The position numbers and the translations under genes were made by a program. A stretch of DNA of 64,000 nt. Source: an uncultured Anaerolineae bacterium. GTDB lineage: Bacteria; Chloroflexota; Anaerolineae; Promineifilales; Promineifilaceae. The stretch's first letter is position 1. Every line of letters starts with the position of its first letter. A model generated the notes under the pieces. The model was not told the origin of the DNA. It worked only from the letters and a program-made list of their open reading frames with translations, and searched no databases. This document shows, one piece after another, positions 32,001 through 38,323 of this stretch. The DNA is taken from contig CAJQMR010000016.1 of the NCBI GenBank assembly GCA_905479495.1, positions 1-64,000 on the forward strand, read 5' to 3'.

Positions 32001-33018
32001 TTCGATCACTGCCGGTCACAATCAGCGTAGCTTCCGCTAACCCATAACAAGGATAGAAAGACGATAGTTTAAAGCCGTTGGGTGCAAATGTTTCAGCAAA
32101 GGAAAGCAATGTTTCCTGACGAATTGGCTCGGCCCCGTTATAGGCCAGCGTCCAGCGGCTTAAATCCAGCCCCTCACGCTGCTCCGCTGAGATGTTGTCG
32201 ATACACAGCTGGTAGGCAAAGTTGGGCGCACCGCTGATGGTGGCTTCATATTTGGACAGCGCATTCAGCCAGCGAACTGGCTTTTGTAGGAAGGCGAAGG
32301 GAGACATGAGTACGGTCCAGCCGTGGCAGTAAATCGGCTGCAAAATGCCACCGATGAGGCCCATGTCGTGGTATGGTGGCAGCCAGCTGACGCCCTGACT
32401 TTGTTCGCTCAGCTCAAATCCTTTGTAAATGAGGGCCAGGTTGCTGAGCAGGTTGTGGTGCGACAGCATCACCCCTTTGGGCGCGCCAGTGGAGCCAGAA
32501 GTGTACTGCAAAAAGGCGATGTTTTGCGGCGTGATGGCTGGCATTTGCCAGGCGTCGGCGTCATTGGAAATAGTATCAACGGCGATCCAGTGCATGGCGG
32601 CCAGGTCGGGCATGTGGTCGATGCGTGATTGGCGATCCTGGTAGGTGTCGTTGTCGGTAAGGACCACTTTGGCCTGGGCGTCGTCCATGATGGCTTGCAG
32701 GCGGGCGTCGTGCCGGTTGCGGCGCGGGGGGTAGGAGGGTACGGCAATCCAACCCGCGTACAAACAGCCAAAAAAGGCGGCGATGTAATCCAGCCCCGGT
32801 GGGTAGAGCAGCAAGGCGCGGTCACCGATGGTGCCTTGTTCTTGCAGGAGGAGGGCGATTTGGCGGGCGCGTTGGTCGAGTTGGGCGTAGGTTAACGGCC
32901 GTTCATCTGTTTCGCCATCGGCCAGAAAAATGTATAAGGTTTTGTCTGGGCTGCTGTTGGCGCGCAAACGCAACATATCCACCAAGGTGGCAAACGTGTG
33001 GGGTTTTGGCTGTGTCAT
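23068..33018 (-). CDS. PKS-A: FAAL - ACP - C - A(Ser) - T - KS - AT - KR - T
   Basis: Loading protein of the assembly line, about 3316 residues. Order: fatty-acyl-AMP ligase (about 1-580, QYTSGSTGAPKG), ACP (YGLDSLLA, near 640), C (HHIITDFW near 830), A (IYTSGSTGKPKG near 1330), T (LGGHSLLL near 1726), KS (Cys in TGCSTS near 1951, EAHGTAT, SNVGH), AT (GHSIGE near 2397 and HAFH, malonyl type), KR (TGGLGGLA near 2924, intact Ser-Tyr-Asn), T (LGGNSLVG near 3239). The A pocket reads D-V-W-H-I-S-L-I-D-K, matching the known serine code. Expected product: N-fatty-acyl-Ser extended by one malonyl unit and reduced to a beta-hydroxyl. I chose the ATG at 33018; an in-frame TTG at 33036 is possible. The C-terminal tail is very arginine-rich. 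A short repeat encoding VASGKLQVASR interrupts the A domain. Confidence 0.96.
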   Translation of the reverse strand: MTQPKPHTFATLVDMLRLRANSSPDKTLYIFLADGETDERPLTYAQLDQRARQIALLLQEQGTIGDRALLLYPPGLDYIAAFFGCLYAGWIAVPSYPPRRNRHDARLQAIMDDAQAKVVLTDNDTYQDRQSRIDHMPDLAAMHWIAVDTISNDADAWQMPAITPQNIAFLQYTSGSTGAPKGVMLSHHNLLSNLALIYKGFELSEQSQGVSWLPPYHDMGLIGGILQPIYCHGWTVLMSPFAFLQKPVRWLNALSKYEATISGAPNFAYQLCIDNISAEQREGLDLSRWTLAYNGAEPIRQETLLSFAETFAPNGFKLSSFYPCYGLAEATLIVTGSDRSSEPVYGRFQTTSLEQNHAQPTDDENDGRLLVSSGTLLLDEQQIRIVDPQTHVACADGDIGEIWISGSSVAQGYWQQTEATVQTFQATLAEDNTRYMRTGDLGFLQAGQLYVTGRLKELLIIRGRNHYPQDIEKTAQASHEALAPDAGAAFTIEVGGEEKLFLVHEVKRSHRRTDIAEAAPILRQAIAEEHDLQLYGVILVQPRAIPKTSSGKIQRSKTRDLYLAGDIKIIGEDVPEFQTSPTGTAAELPEISREIVLAQPTDEQAPLLANYLQQQLAVLLRQPAEQIEQKRPLASYGLDSLLAIELKTAVEDALEIELPIADLLESPTIQQLSEQLVTYLAADNQLQTVPVAENPPQQFPLSHGQRAIWYLCQLAPDSPVYNIARALRLNGRINPDLAQQAMNRLVARHPILRTTFHLEEGQPIQQIAATDTVYFLFSDNQQQSKAAHQAELQAAANQPFSLDQNLLRVRLYQLTEETFDLLIVAHHIITDFWSLVNLVEEFAQIYTVLVQNETAELPPITHQYSDYVSWQNQQLADESGKMLRAYWQEQLQGELPPLNLPTDRPRPTRQTYAGRTIRTQLPAELGQQMMALGREMGCTPFMTFLAAYQLLLARFSGQNEVLTGTPTAGRAQREFQNMQGYFVNPVVIRTQLEDGQMSFRDLLQRVKETAVGAFTHQALPFPALVEALGLARDAAHSPVFQNMFVWQKAHAVHHGLTALALGQAGDEIELGALRFTPLALTQQASQFDITLAMAEINNEWLATWEFNTDLFNGTTIEQMAGHFNTLLASIVAQPDTAVSQLPLLTNEQKHTLLYTVNDTAVPYDLERCLPQLFEDQVAQTPGAPALTYADQTLTYHQLNQKANQLAHYLIQQGIQPDMMVGVCLERSLEMVIALLGIIKAGGAYVPIDPSYPAERLQFMLEDSQVSILLTQEHLVASGKLQVASRGSQETDNNLPLTINLDTDWETIAHHPQTNPDVPLTPEHLAYTIYTSGSTGKPKGAMNSHRGIVNRLLWMQDAYQLTADDHILQKTPFSFDVSVWEFFWPLITGAKLVMAKPGGHLDSTYLVQLIQEAQITTMHFVPSMLQIFLTEPNVDRCTSLRRVICSGEALPYDLTQRFFATLHRSALPECELHNLYGPTEAAIDVSYWECLRDDPRQMVPIGRPIANIQLYILDKHLQPVPQGVAGELHIGGVGVARGYWNRPELTEEKFIADPFGGGNGRLYKTGDLVRYLPDGNIQFLGRVDHQIKLRGFRIELGEIENQLTALPSVREALVMLHTVSPDDKRLLAYLVPQDGQQIDIAEIRSQLQAILPDYMVPNLFVPLDAFPLMPNGKVNRRALPAPTLHVADKTAVPPRSQLEQQIAQVWQKVLSLPEVGIHDNFFDLGGHSLLLVQAQRQLQEALGREIPLVQFLEKPTIHGITQLLLADGEEVVVPQTAVRQQDDIAIIGLDGRFPGAANLEQFWQNLRNGIESIQVLDDETLDQFGVPQHLRSNPDFVRAEPLLADIDKFAASFFGYAPNQAKLLAPEQRLFLEVAWHALENAGYSSEQYKGQIGVFAGMGMSTYLLFNLLNHPDVDPTDDSFAIMLGNDKDFLATRASYHLNLTGPSLDVQTGCSTSLVATHLACESLMNGQCDIALAGGVSVEMPQRAGYVYQPSGIASPDGHCRPFDAAGQGTVFGSGVGVVVLKRLADAIADGDTIQAVIKGTAVNNDGSLKLGYTAPSINGQADVIAKAQAAANVGPDTIQYIEAHGTATELGDPIEITALAKLFKGSSEQKTVIGSVKSNVGHLDSAAGVAGLIKTVLSLQHKEIPPTCHYDTPNPKLNLAQTPFEINNTLLPWQNGRGPRRAGVSSFGIGGTNAHIILEEAPQPTPSDPAQPWQLLQLSAKSTEALETMTQNLADYLEAHPDANLADVAYTLQTGRRTFTYRRMVVCQDVADAITTLRAVDRERILNRTQAEQTRPLVFMFSGQGSQYVNMGQSLYQTEPLFRETVDECAEILRPFLTLDLRDLIYPKADKAEWAAEQLKNTGITQPALFTIEYALAKLWQSWGLQPEAMIGHSIGEYVAAALAGVFSLRDALHTVAKRGELMQAMAPGSMLAISRPADQVENLLPETLTVAVINSPDSCVVSGPDAAIEALVEQLTAQDIQCRRLHTSHAFHSPMMDAALEPFIAHLQTVKLNPPSAPLISNETGDWMTAEQAIDPNYWARHLRHTVNFAAGVQTLCTLGDAIFLEVGPGNALATVVKQQLDKNAPQLAYATLRHPRQKEADRIRPLTTIGQLWLAGLPVQWEQLYQQQNRRRLPLPGYPFERQRYWVDPPSENQPRHLSAKKKASLPDWFYLPTWQHTLPPTMTQQYLLDKKANWLLFVDEAGLGDRLDGFLRTNEQHVTVIMAGEKFAQLDETVFTINPADAADYNTLCQKLHADDKWPEHIVHMWNVTQEPIDQAAQTDHAFYSLLYLAQALDKTRSEETTQLHLLANHLYAITDAEPITAEKRLLCGAVKVLPQEFEWLSTQVIDVQLPAPNSWLWAETIQLLLAEFGVNQMDAPAETIAYRGRGRWVLDYAPTPLNQETASVPRLRPRATILITGGLGGLALATAEMLAKQARARLVLLHRSPFPARSQWEEWLVAKGTEDRTSQRIHKLLALEAAGAELLLLQADVTDQVSLATAVSQAETQLGAINAVIHAAGVAGGGLIQLKTREAAEAVLQPKVQGTRHLAAIFAEKQLDFMLLFSSLTAVAGGIGQIDYCAANAFLDAFAHEAEGERPYPVISVNWGDWADIGMAAETEVPTIIKQWRQQQSSHAILPHEGQEALQYILHHLPQQILVSPRYLPAVIADSDRLTLAYVLNNLAQAEKPAASRDQEWDYVAPRNKVEQQIVAIWQETLEIEQVGVYDNFFELGGNSLVGIKLINRINETFQVHISAVSLYEQPTVSKLTELITQMQSDDGEVEDDTYTEQVDRGQRRRDRRRRQRSTARRK
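29164..29197. repeat. CAACTTGCCACTTGC repeat inserted inside the A domain of PKS-A
   Basis: The DNA reads as tandem variants of ACTTGCCACCTGC and encodes VASGKLQVASR in a loop of the adenylation domain, a peptide absent from the other A domains in this window. The same words occur in the non-coding repeat at 54681 to 54733. It looks like an in-frame repeat insertion tolerated in a surface loop. Confidence 0.7.
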
Positions 33019-33068
33019 ATTTTTGTCCGTTACCAATAAGCGTTCTATTAATCAAATAAAGAAATAAA

Positions 33069-33141
33069 CCGCAGAGGCGCAAAGGGCGCGGAGTTTTGAG
33101 AACCTACCGAGAATGGCTTTGCGTTCTCTGCGTCTCTGCAG
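33069..33141. repeat. Imperfect inverted repeat between fkbH-like gene and PKS-A
   Basis: CCGCAGAGGCGCA at 33069 and CTCTGCGTCTCTGCAG ending at 33141 form arms of an imperfect inverted repeat, 11 of 13 positions matching at the base. The words match the tandem units inserted in PKS-B at 19963. It occupies nearly the whole gap between the two genes. Confidence 0.6.
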
Positions 33142-33150
33142 TGAATCTGA

Positions 33151-34221
33151 TTAGACAACGCGAATGTCCACATAGTCTGGGAAAGGTTGAATTGCCTCCA
33201 GGTCGTTTTCAAAGATGACCAGGTTGTCTTTATTTTCGATTTCACTGAAGCCACCAAATTTGTAGGTGATGTACATCAGGCGGTTACGGCCGTTGGGAAT
33301 AAAGTGCGCCCGCAGCGGAACCCCGGCTGCTTTGGCCAGGTTCATGATGTGGGTCATCATGATGGTGCCCACACCGCGTGACATGACCCGGCAAGACATC
33401 AGCAGCAGCTTTACAGTCCAAAAGGTTGGCTCTTTTTCCACTAATGCCAGACCAATGGTGCCGTAGGTGCCGTACCGGTCATCCAGGCTGGAGACAAACA
33501 GCAGGTGATCGTCGGATTGGCGCAGCTGGTTGAGTTCTTCATAGGCGTAGGTGTACCCCGTGGTGTTGAGCTGGTTGGTGCGCATGGTGAGCTCTTCAGC
33601 CCGCTGCAAATCTTCTTCCCCAGCTTTTTTGATGGTGAACACCATGTTCAAATCTTTCAGAAACGCTTCGTTTTGGCCGTTAAAGTTGTCTTCGGCTTGT
33701 TTGCGCTGGATATCACTTTGGTACATTTTACGCCGCAGCCTGGATTCAGGCGTGATGAAGCGCGGTGTCAGGCGGGGATGGTCTAACATTTCATCCAATT
33801 CCGCCGCATCAAAACACAACACTTCGGGATGGGTAAACTGGACTTCCTCCCGCTCGAAGGGCTGATCGTCTACAAAAGCCAGCGTGTTAACACCGATGTT
33901 GATGTCGGCGGCAATTTGCTCAATGGATTGTGACTTGGCATTCCAGTTGATTTGTGGGTAGATGAAATAGTCAGCAATGCCAAATTCTTTAAGTTGGGCC
34001 ATGGCTGGCTCATACTCATTACGGCTGGCAATGGCGTTGAGGATGCCGCGCTCATCCAATGTTTTGATGATATGGACTACTTGCGGGCGCAGTTTGAGCG
34101 TGTCGCCTTCCAGCAGCACGCCTTCCCATACGGTATTGTCTAAATCCCAGACCACGCATTTGAGCGCTTTTAATTTTTTGGCTTCGGCGATGGCCATCTC
34201 GCGATGGGTTTGTTCCAGCAT
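33151..34221 (-). CDS. FkbH-like HAD-family glyceryl-ACP synthase
   Basis: A 356-residue protein of the FkbH family, the usual length. The N-terminal HAD-like part carries VVWDLDNTVWEGVL with the DxDxT catalytic motif (near residues 22-26), and the C-terminal GNAT-like part carries MSCRVMSRGVG. Known members take 1,3-bisphosphoglycerate, dephosphorylate it and load the glyceryl group onto a dedicated carrier protein, the first step towards hydroxymalonyl-ACP or methoxymalonyl-ACP. The carrier and the FkbK-like dehydrogenase lie directly upstream, as expected for that pathway. A strong ribosome site (GGGAGG) precedes the ATG at 34221. It acts in the cytoplasm as a supplier of a PKS building block. 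Confidence 0.92.
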   Translation of the reverse strand: MLEQTHREMAIAEAKKLKALKCVVWDLDNTVWEGVLLEGDTLKLRPQVVHIIKTLDERGILNAIASRNEYEPAMAQLKEFGIADYFIYPQINWNAKSQSIEQIAADINIGVNTLAFVDDQPFEREEVQFTHPEVLCFDAAELDEMLDHPRLTPRFITPESRLRRKMYQSDIQRKQAEDNFNGQNEAFLKDLNMVFTIKKAGEEDLQRAEELTMRTNQLNTTGYTYAYEELNQLRQSDDHLLFVSSLDDRYGTYGTIGLALVEKEPTFWTVKLLLMSCRVMSRGVGTIMMTHIMNLAKAAGVPLRAHFIPNGRNRLMYITYKFGGFSEIENKDNLVIFENDLEAIQPFPDYVDIRVV

Positions 34222-34323
34222 AATAAAACCTCCCAGTATGGCTGTTTAGGTATCTCTACTTCAATTTCCCATTCCACGCCTGCGCGGTGACAGGCACTGT
34301 GCGGGAAAGATAGCTGAAAGGAT

Positions 34324-34572
34324 TTAGGCGGCTGGTTCTCTCTTGCTCGTAATGAGATTGGTCATGGCATTGATAGTGCGAAAGTTGTCTAGCTGTAGTT
34401 CTTCATTGGCAATGGTGACGCCCATTTGCTGCTCGACAAAAAGCACAATTTGCATGGCAAAGAGGGAGTTGACGAAGCCCAGAGAGAAGATGTCCTCGTC
34501 ATCTTGAAGATCATAATTTTTAAAATGTTTGGCCAAAAAGGCGCGGATTTGTTGCTTGATTTCTGCTTCCAT
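34324..34572 (-). CDS. Discrete acyl carrier protein (FkbJ-like)
   Basis: An 82-residue carrier protein. The phosphopantetheine site is Ser36 in GFVNSLFAMQ, the variant typical of carriers paired with FkbH enzymes rather than fatty-acid ACPs. Acidic helices and length fit the family. It lies between the FkbH-like and FkbK-like genes, so it most likely carries the glyceryl group and its oxidised products, and would be the donor for a discrete acyltransferase. The ribosome site GGAGGAAG lies 8 bases before the ATG. Confidence 0.92.
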   Translation of the reverse strand: MEAEIKQQIRAFLAKHFKNYDLQDDEDIFSLGFVNSLFAMQIVLFVEQQMGVTIANEELQLDNFRTINAMTNLITSKREPAA

Positions 34573-34610
34573 AAACGTAACTTCCTCCGTTTTTTGAAAC
34601 GATTTGGGGG

Positions 34611-35468
34611 TTATTGGTAAGAATAAAATCCGGTGCCGCTTTTACGGCCGTACAATCCTGCATCCACCATTTTTTGCAACAGAGGGCAGGGGCGGTACTT
34701 GCTGTCGGCAAAGCTTTCATGCAGCACTTCGATTGAGTAAAGAATGGTATCCAGGCCGATGAGATCTGCCGTTTCCAGGGGGCCCATCTTGTGACCAAAG
34801 CATTTTTTGAAGATTTGGTCTACATCTTCGGCATTTGAGACGCCTTCATGCAGTAAAAAAGCGGCCTCATTTATCGTGAGCATCAGCACTCGGTTAGAGA
34901 CAAAACCAGGCGAGTCATTCACCACGATGCAATCCTTATTCATTCCGGCCAGGAACTGCTGGGCGATGCCTAACGCTTCATCACTGGTGTGGTAACCGCG
35001 AATAACTTCCACCGTTGGCTTCATCGGGACTGGGTTCATGAAGTGCATGCCCACAATTTGGTCGGCACGGTTGGTAACGGAGCCAATACGCGTGATAGAA
35101 ATGCAGGAGGTGTTGGCCGCAAAAACAGCTTCAGGCGGGCAAATGGCATCTAGCTGTGGATAAATTTCCTTTTTGATTGACCATTTTTCTGTGCTGTTTT
35201 CCACGACAAAATCAACATCATGCAGCTGTTGATAATCTGTTGTAAATGTGATTTGGGAAATGAGTTCGTCTGGGGTTTTGTCAGATTCTTTGGGGGAATT
35301 AAACAAACGGCTTAGGCGTATGTTTTGATAAATCTGGTCCCGTGCCTGGGCCAAAATTTCATCTTGAATGTCGATGAGTACAACGTCATGCTGCGTTTGT
35401 GCCAGGGCTTGGGCAACGCCAATACCCATGACACCCGCGCCGATGACGCCGATCCGTTTCAGTATCAA
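34611..35468 (-). CDS. 3-hydroxyacyl-CoA dehydrogenase family, FkbK-like
   Basis: A 285-residue NAD-dependent dehydrogenase. The N-terminal Rossmann fold has GVIGAGVMGIGVAQALAQ, followed by VVENSTEKWSIKKEIYPQLD and the family segment MHFMNPVPMKPTVEVIRG. The C-terminal helical part ends with the SGTGFYSY motif. In primary metabolism such enzymes act on 3-hydroxybutyryl-CoA, but next to an FkbH-like protein and its carrier the expected role is oxidation of glyceryl-ACP to 2-hydroxy-3-oxopropionyl-ACP. The usual FkbI-type acyl-CoA dehydrogenase and FkbG-type methyltransferase are not in the window. The start is a TTG at 35468, chosen because AAGGAG lies 8 bases upstream and no in-frame ATG is near. 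Confidence 0.88.
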   Translation of the reverse strand: MILKRIGVIGAGVMGIGVAQALAQTQHDVVLIDIQDEILAQARDQIYQNIRLSRLFNSPKESDKTPDELISQITFTTDYQQLHDVDFVVENSTEKWSIKKEIYPQLDAICPPEAVFAANTSCISITRIGSVTNRADQIVGMHFMNPVPMKPTVEVIRGYHTSDEALGIAQQFLAGMNKDCIVVNDSPGFVSNRVLMLTINEAAFLLHEGVSNAEDVDQIFKKCFGHKMGPLETADLIGLDTILYSIEVLHESFADSKYRPCPLLQKMVDAGLYGRKSGTGFYSYQ

Positions 35469-35555
35469 ATTGTTTTACTCCTTACACGTTTAATTAATTG
35501 TGTTTATCCGGCCAGTAGGTGCTCACGCTACGGCCGTTTCTAGCTTAACTTTTCT

Positions 35556-37070
35556 TTATCTGCTGCCACGGCGACGTAGTCTGTTTTGTCGTCGCTTTTC
35601 TCCACGATCTTTTTGTTGGACGGCTTTTTGAGAGGAGGCGGTATCTTGGGGAAGTGAAAGCTGCAATGCCGGGAGTGGATTTGCCGAATGATGGTTTGTC
35701 CCGTTCGGTAGAATCGTGTCCCACTGTAAATTAACGCCGGAAAGCCACAACTTACGAATCGTTGTTAACAAAAACCAGTGATCATCTTGATGATCATAGG
35801 AATATCTCATGGTAGGGTAGATTGAAGCATATTGTTCTGGTTTACATTGAGGGTGCTGCTTCACAAAAGCGCCCAATGATTGCCCGGGGCCCACTTCAAT
35901 CAGATGATAATGTTGCCCTTGCCCTAACAAGTTGTGCAGCATGGAAAAATATTGCACTGGTTGGCACATATGCTTGGCCCAATAGGTTGGGTCCGTGGCT
36001 TGTTTCACCGTAATCCAGGTGCCGGTTACATTAGACAAATACGGTATTTGCGGCGCGGCATAGGTGATTGTTTGGGCAAGGTTGGTTAAATCGGCTACCG
36101 CACCCTGCATCATATGGGAATGAAAGGCATGGGTCGTGTCCAGTAGGCGACAGGCGACTTGCTGTTTTTGTAACTGTTGTTGCACGGCAAGAATCGCCTC
36201 AGCTTCTCCGGCCAGTATCGTCAAGGCGTCACCATTGTGAGCCGAGAGAGAGACTTTTTGGTTTAAATATGGTATCACCTTGTCCTGAGAAAGTGGGACA
36301 GCAAGCATTTTGCCGGGGGGCAATGCCTGAATCAACTGGGCTCGCCTGGCGACCAGGGTAAGCGCATCTTTTAAAGTAAGCACACCGGCAATGGTGGCGG
36401 CGACGTATTCGCCCAGGCTGTAGCCAATGAGGCCATCGGGTTCAATGCCCCACTGCTGGAGCAACTTAGCCAGCGCATATTCGATGCTGAAAACGAGGGG
36501 GTGGGCAACGGCCGTTTCCTGCAATCTCGCTTCTTGTTCGTTTTCTGTGTTGGCGGCCGGTTTACGCCCCAGCATGGCAGCCAGGTCGAAGCCAGCGGTG
36601 GGGGTGGATTTAGCCTGGTTGGCTGTTTCTTGTGGGTATAAAAGGCTTGTTAAGGATTGATTGAGAAACGGCCGTAACGCTGCGTCACACGCGTCAAAAG
36701 TTTCCCGAAAATAGGGGATTGTGTCATACAGACCGCGCCCCATTTGCACATAATGATCGCCAATACCGGGAAACATAAAAATTGGGCGAGGGGGCTGGGT
36801 GGTAGCCTGAGCAGATGTCTGTTTTATCTCATTTGCTGCCAATTGTGCAGTCAAATCAGCTGCATTGTTGATCAACGCGGCCTGGCGAAAAGCCTCCTCG
36901 GTTTTTTCCTGTCCCAAAACCGAAGCAATTTGACCTAATGGAACATGCGGGTATTGTTGCATATACCGCGAAAGAACGATCGATTTTTGCTGAAGTTCAG
37001 TTGTTGTACTGCCTGTCAATGGCAGTAAATACCATTGGGGCTGTTGAAGTGATTGATGAGGAATATGCAT
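35556..37070 (-). CDS. Discrete acyltransferase of PKS type
   Basis: A 504-residue protein. Residues 1 to about 95 resemble a KS-to-AT linker. The AT follows with FMFPGIGDHYVQMGRGLYD, the nucleophile elbow GYSLGEYVAA (His replaced by Tyr, Ser kept) and HAFHSHMM, the malonyl-type specificity motif. A post-AT linker leads to a strongly basic tail (KDRGEKRRQNRLRRRGSR) resembling the end of PKS-A. It appears to be a broken-off cis-AT now acting alone. Because PKS-B has lost its AT, this protein is the obvious candidate to load it. Its position beside the FkbH/carrier/FkbK genes suggests the cargo may be hydroxymalonyl rather than malonyl, although HAFH favours malonyl. No clear ribosome site precedes the ATG. 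It is the first gene of the cluster. Confidence 0.92.
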   Translation of the reverse strand: MHIPHQSLQQPQWYLLPLTGSTTTELQQKSIVLSRYMQQYPHVPLGQIASVLGQEKTEEAFRQAALINNAADLTAQLAANEIKQTSAQATTQPPRPIFMFPGIGDHYVQMGRGLYDTIPYFRETFDACDAALRPFLNQSLTSLLYPQETANQAKSTPTAGFDLAAMLGRKPAANTENEQEARLQETAVAHPLVFSIEYALAKLLQQWGIEPDGLIGYSLGEYVAATIAGVLTLKDALTLVARRAQLIQALPPGKMLAVPLSQDKVIPYLNQKVSLSAHNGDALTILAGEAEAILAVQQQLQKQQVACRLLDTTHAFHSHMMQGAVADLTNLAQTITYAAPQIPYLSNVTGTWITVKQATDPTYWAKHMCQPVQYFSMLHNLLGQGQHYHLIEVGPGQSLGAFVKQHPQCKPEQYASIYPTMRYSYDHQDDHWFLLTTIRKLWLSGVNLQWDTILPNGTNHHSANPLPALQLSLPQDTASSQKAVQQKDRGEKRRQNRLRRRGSR

Positions 37071-37535
37071 AAATATTAAACGATAAACAGTAACTTCAAA
37101 TCACGCAGCATAAGACAAAGTAAAATTAAGCTGTTTTTGCGCTATGTTAGCACAAACAGCAAGCAGAACTCTATAAAAGAGCTATAAAATATCTACAAAT
37201 AGTTTTGCAAATAACGTATTTAAATAGTAACGACTTAAGAGTTTCTTGTTGACTTTCCCACCGGGTCCGAAAGCATAAAGAGCATGTATTTGTTGGACAA
37301 AGCCAAATGACTGTAACTGCAAATAGTTTCCAAGTTAAGCCCGCGTAAGTATACGGTTGCGATCAAACAATGCAAATTAGATTTTGTTATCGTGGTGAAA
37401 GGCTTTGTGGCGCTAGAGGGTGATTAGGTGCTCCCAACCCGGTAGTACAGGAGGCAGTTTCCCCAGAGACCTTCCCTGGAAACTTGCCGTGAAAATCTGT
37501 ATTTTGTGGCAAGTTCCGGGGAAGTGCTATTCTTG
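37071..37535. other. Non-coding region upstream of the biosynthetic cluster
   Basis: A 465-base, AT-rich gap between the discrete AT gene and the pirin gene. I see no convincing gene or RNA. A weak minus-strand promoter-like pair (TTTGAA, 16 bases, TAATAT at 37073-37078) ends so close to the AT start that it would be nearly leaderless. An imperfect inverted repeat lies at 37471 to 37524. The cluster promoter must be in or near this gap. Confidence 0.5.
37471..37524. repeat. Long imperfect inverted repeat downstream of the pirin gene
   Basis: CTTCCCTGGAAACTTGCC pairs with GGCAAGTTCCGGGGAAG, with one bulged A and one G-T pair, around a 19-base loop. It lies just past the pirin stop and could end the minus-strand operon, but there is no T-run, so a factor-independent terminator is not certain. 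Confidence 0.45.
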
Positions 37536-38318
37536 CTAATTTTGCATGAAAGGGCTGAGATAGAAGGAGAGGTAGTTGAGCGGTTTGTCGCTGTTCGCGC
37601 TGATAACGGCCGTTTCGGCCTGCGGTGTTGCTAAAACAACATCGTAAATGTCGATCTCTTGCTGGCTGGTGCTGGTCTGGAAACGGCCGTTGCCATCCAC
37701 AAAATACAAAAACAGGTCTTCCCCAGGCGGGGGCAGCTCAATAGTGGCGGTGCCACCTGCGGGCAAGATGCTGCTGGTGAGCCGGGCAGAGACGTGGGCG
37801 TCGGTGGCCCCGCTGGGTCCGATGATGTCCCGCACGGTTGCGTCGCCTACGCTGCGGGTGGTCATGCTGCTAAGCTTGGTTTGTTCGTAGTGTGGTGGCA
37901 GCCCCATGTGTTCCACATCAGCCACAAACCAAATTTGAATGACGCGGGTGAATTCATCCGTCAGGTTCAGTTCCTGGTGCTGGATGAAATTGCCCGAAAA
38001 CATGCGCTGGACTTCTCCGGCGGTGATGGCTCCTTTGCCGCCAGTCGTATCTTCGTGGTACAGCTCGCCATCAATGACGTAGGTGAAAATCTCCAGCCCG
38101 CGATGCGGATGCCAGCGAAATCCATTGTGCGGGGCAATTTGAGTCATGTGGGCAGTGAGCATCCCACTTAGTCGCTGTAACGGGCTAAAGCCACCCACCG
38201 CAAAGTGAGAAGTTAGCCAATGGACTGGCCGGATTAAAGGGAATGTGTCCGCCTTATAAAATTGCAGATTACTATCAATCGTTAGATTGTTGATGACGCT
38301 GTCAAACATAGAATTCAT
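37536..38318 (-). CDS. Pirin family protein
   Basis: About 260 residues, a bicupin pirin. The N-terminal cupin has GFRWHPHRGLEIFTYVIDGE with the metal-binding histidines, and the region after it has QHQELN. Some pirins oxidise flavonols (quercetin 2,3-dioxygenase activity); others are redox-responsive cofactors. The ATG at 38318 follows the dioxygenase stop by only a few bases, so the two genes are translationally coupled. The neighbourhood (ring-cleavage dioxygenase, YceI, TetR regulator) suggests handling of quinones or other aromatic compounds. It is the last gene of that operon. Confidence 0.9.
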   Translation of the reverse strand: MNSMFDSVINNLTIDSNLQFYKADTFPLIRPVHWLTSHFAVGGFSPLQRLSGMLTAHMTQIAPHNGFRWHPHRGLEIFTYVIDGELYHEDTTGGKGAITAGEVQRMFSGNFIQHQELNLTDEFTRVIQIWFVADVEHMGLPPHYEQTKLSSMTTRSVGDATVRDIIGPSGATDAHVSARLTSSILPAGGTATIELPPPGEDLFLYFVDGNGRFQTSTSQQEIDIYDVVLATPQAETAVISANSDKPLNYLSFYLSPFMQN

Positions 38319-38323
38319 CAAAT

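Noticed and set aside
1..37070. Thioesterase or reductase release domain
   Set aside because: None of the visible proteins ends in one; it may lie beyond the left edge.
37240..37290. Plus-strand promoter near TTGACT at 37249
   Set aside because: No acceptable -10 at the right spacing and no plus-strand gene follows.
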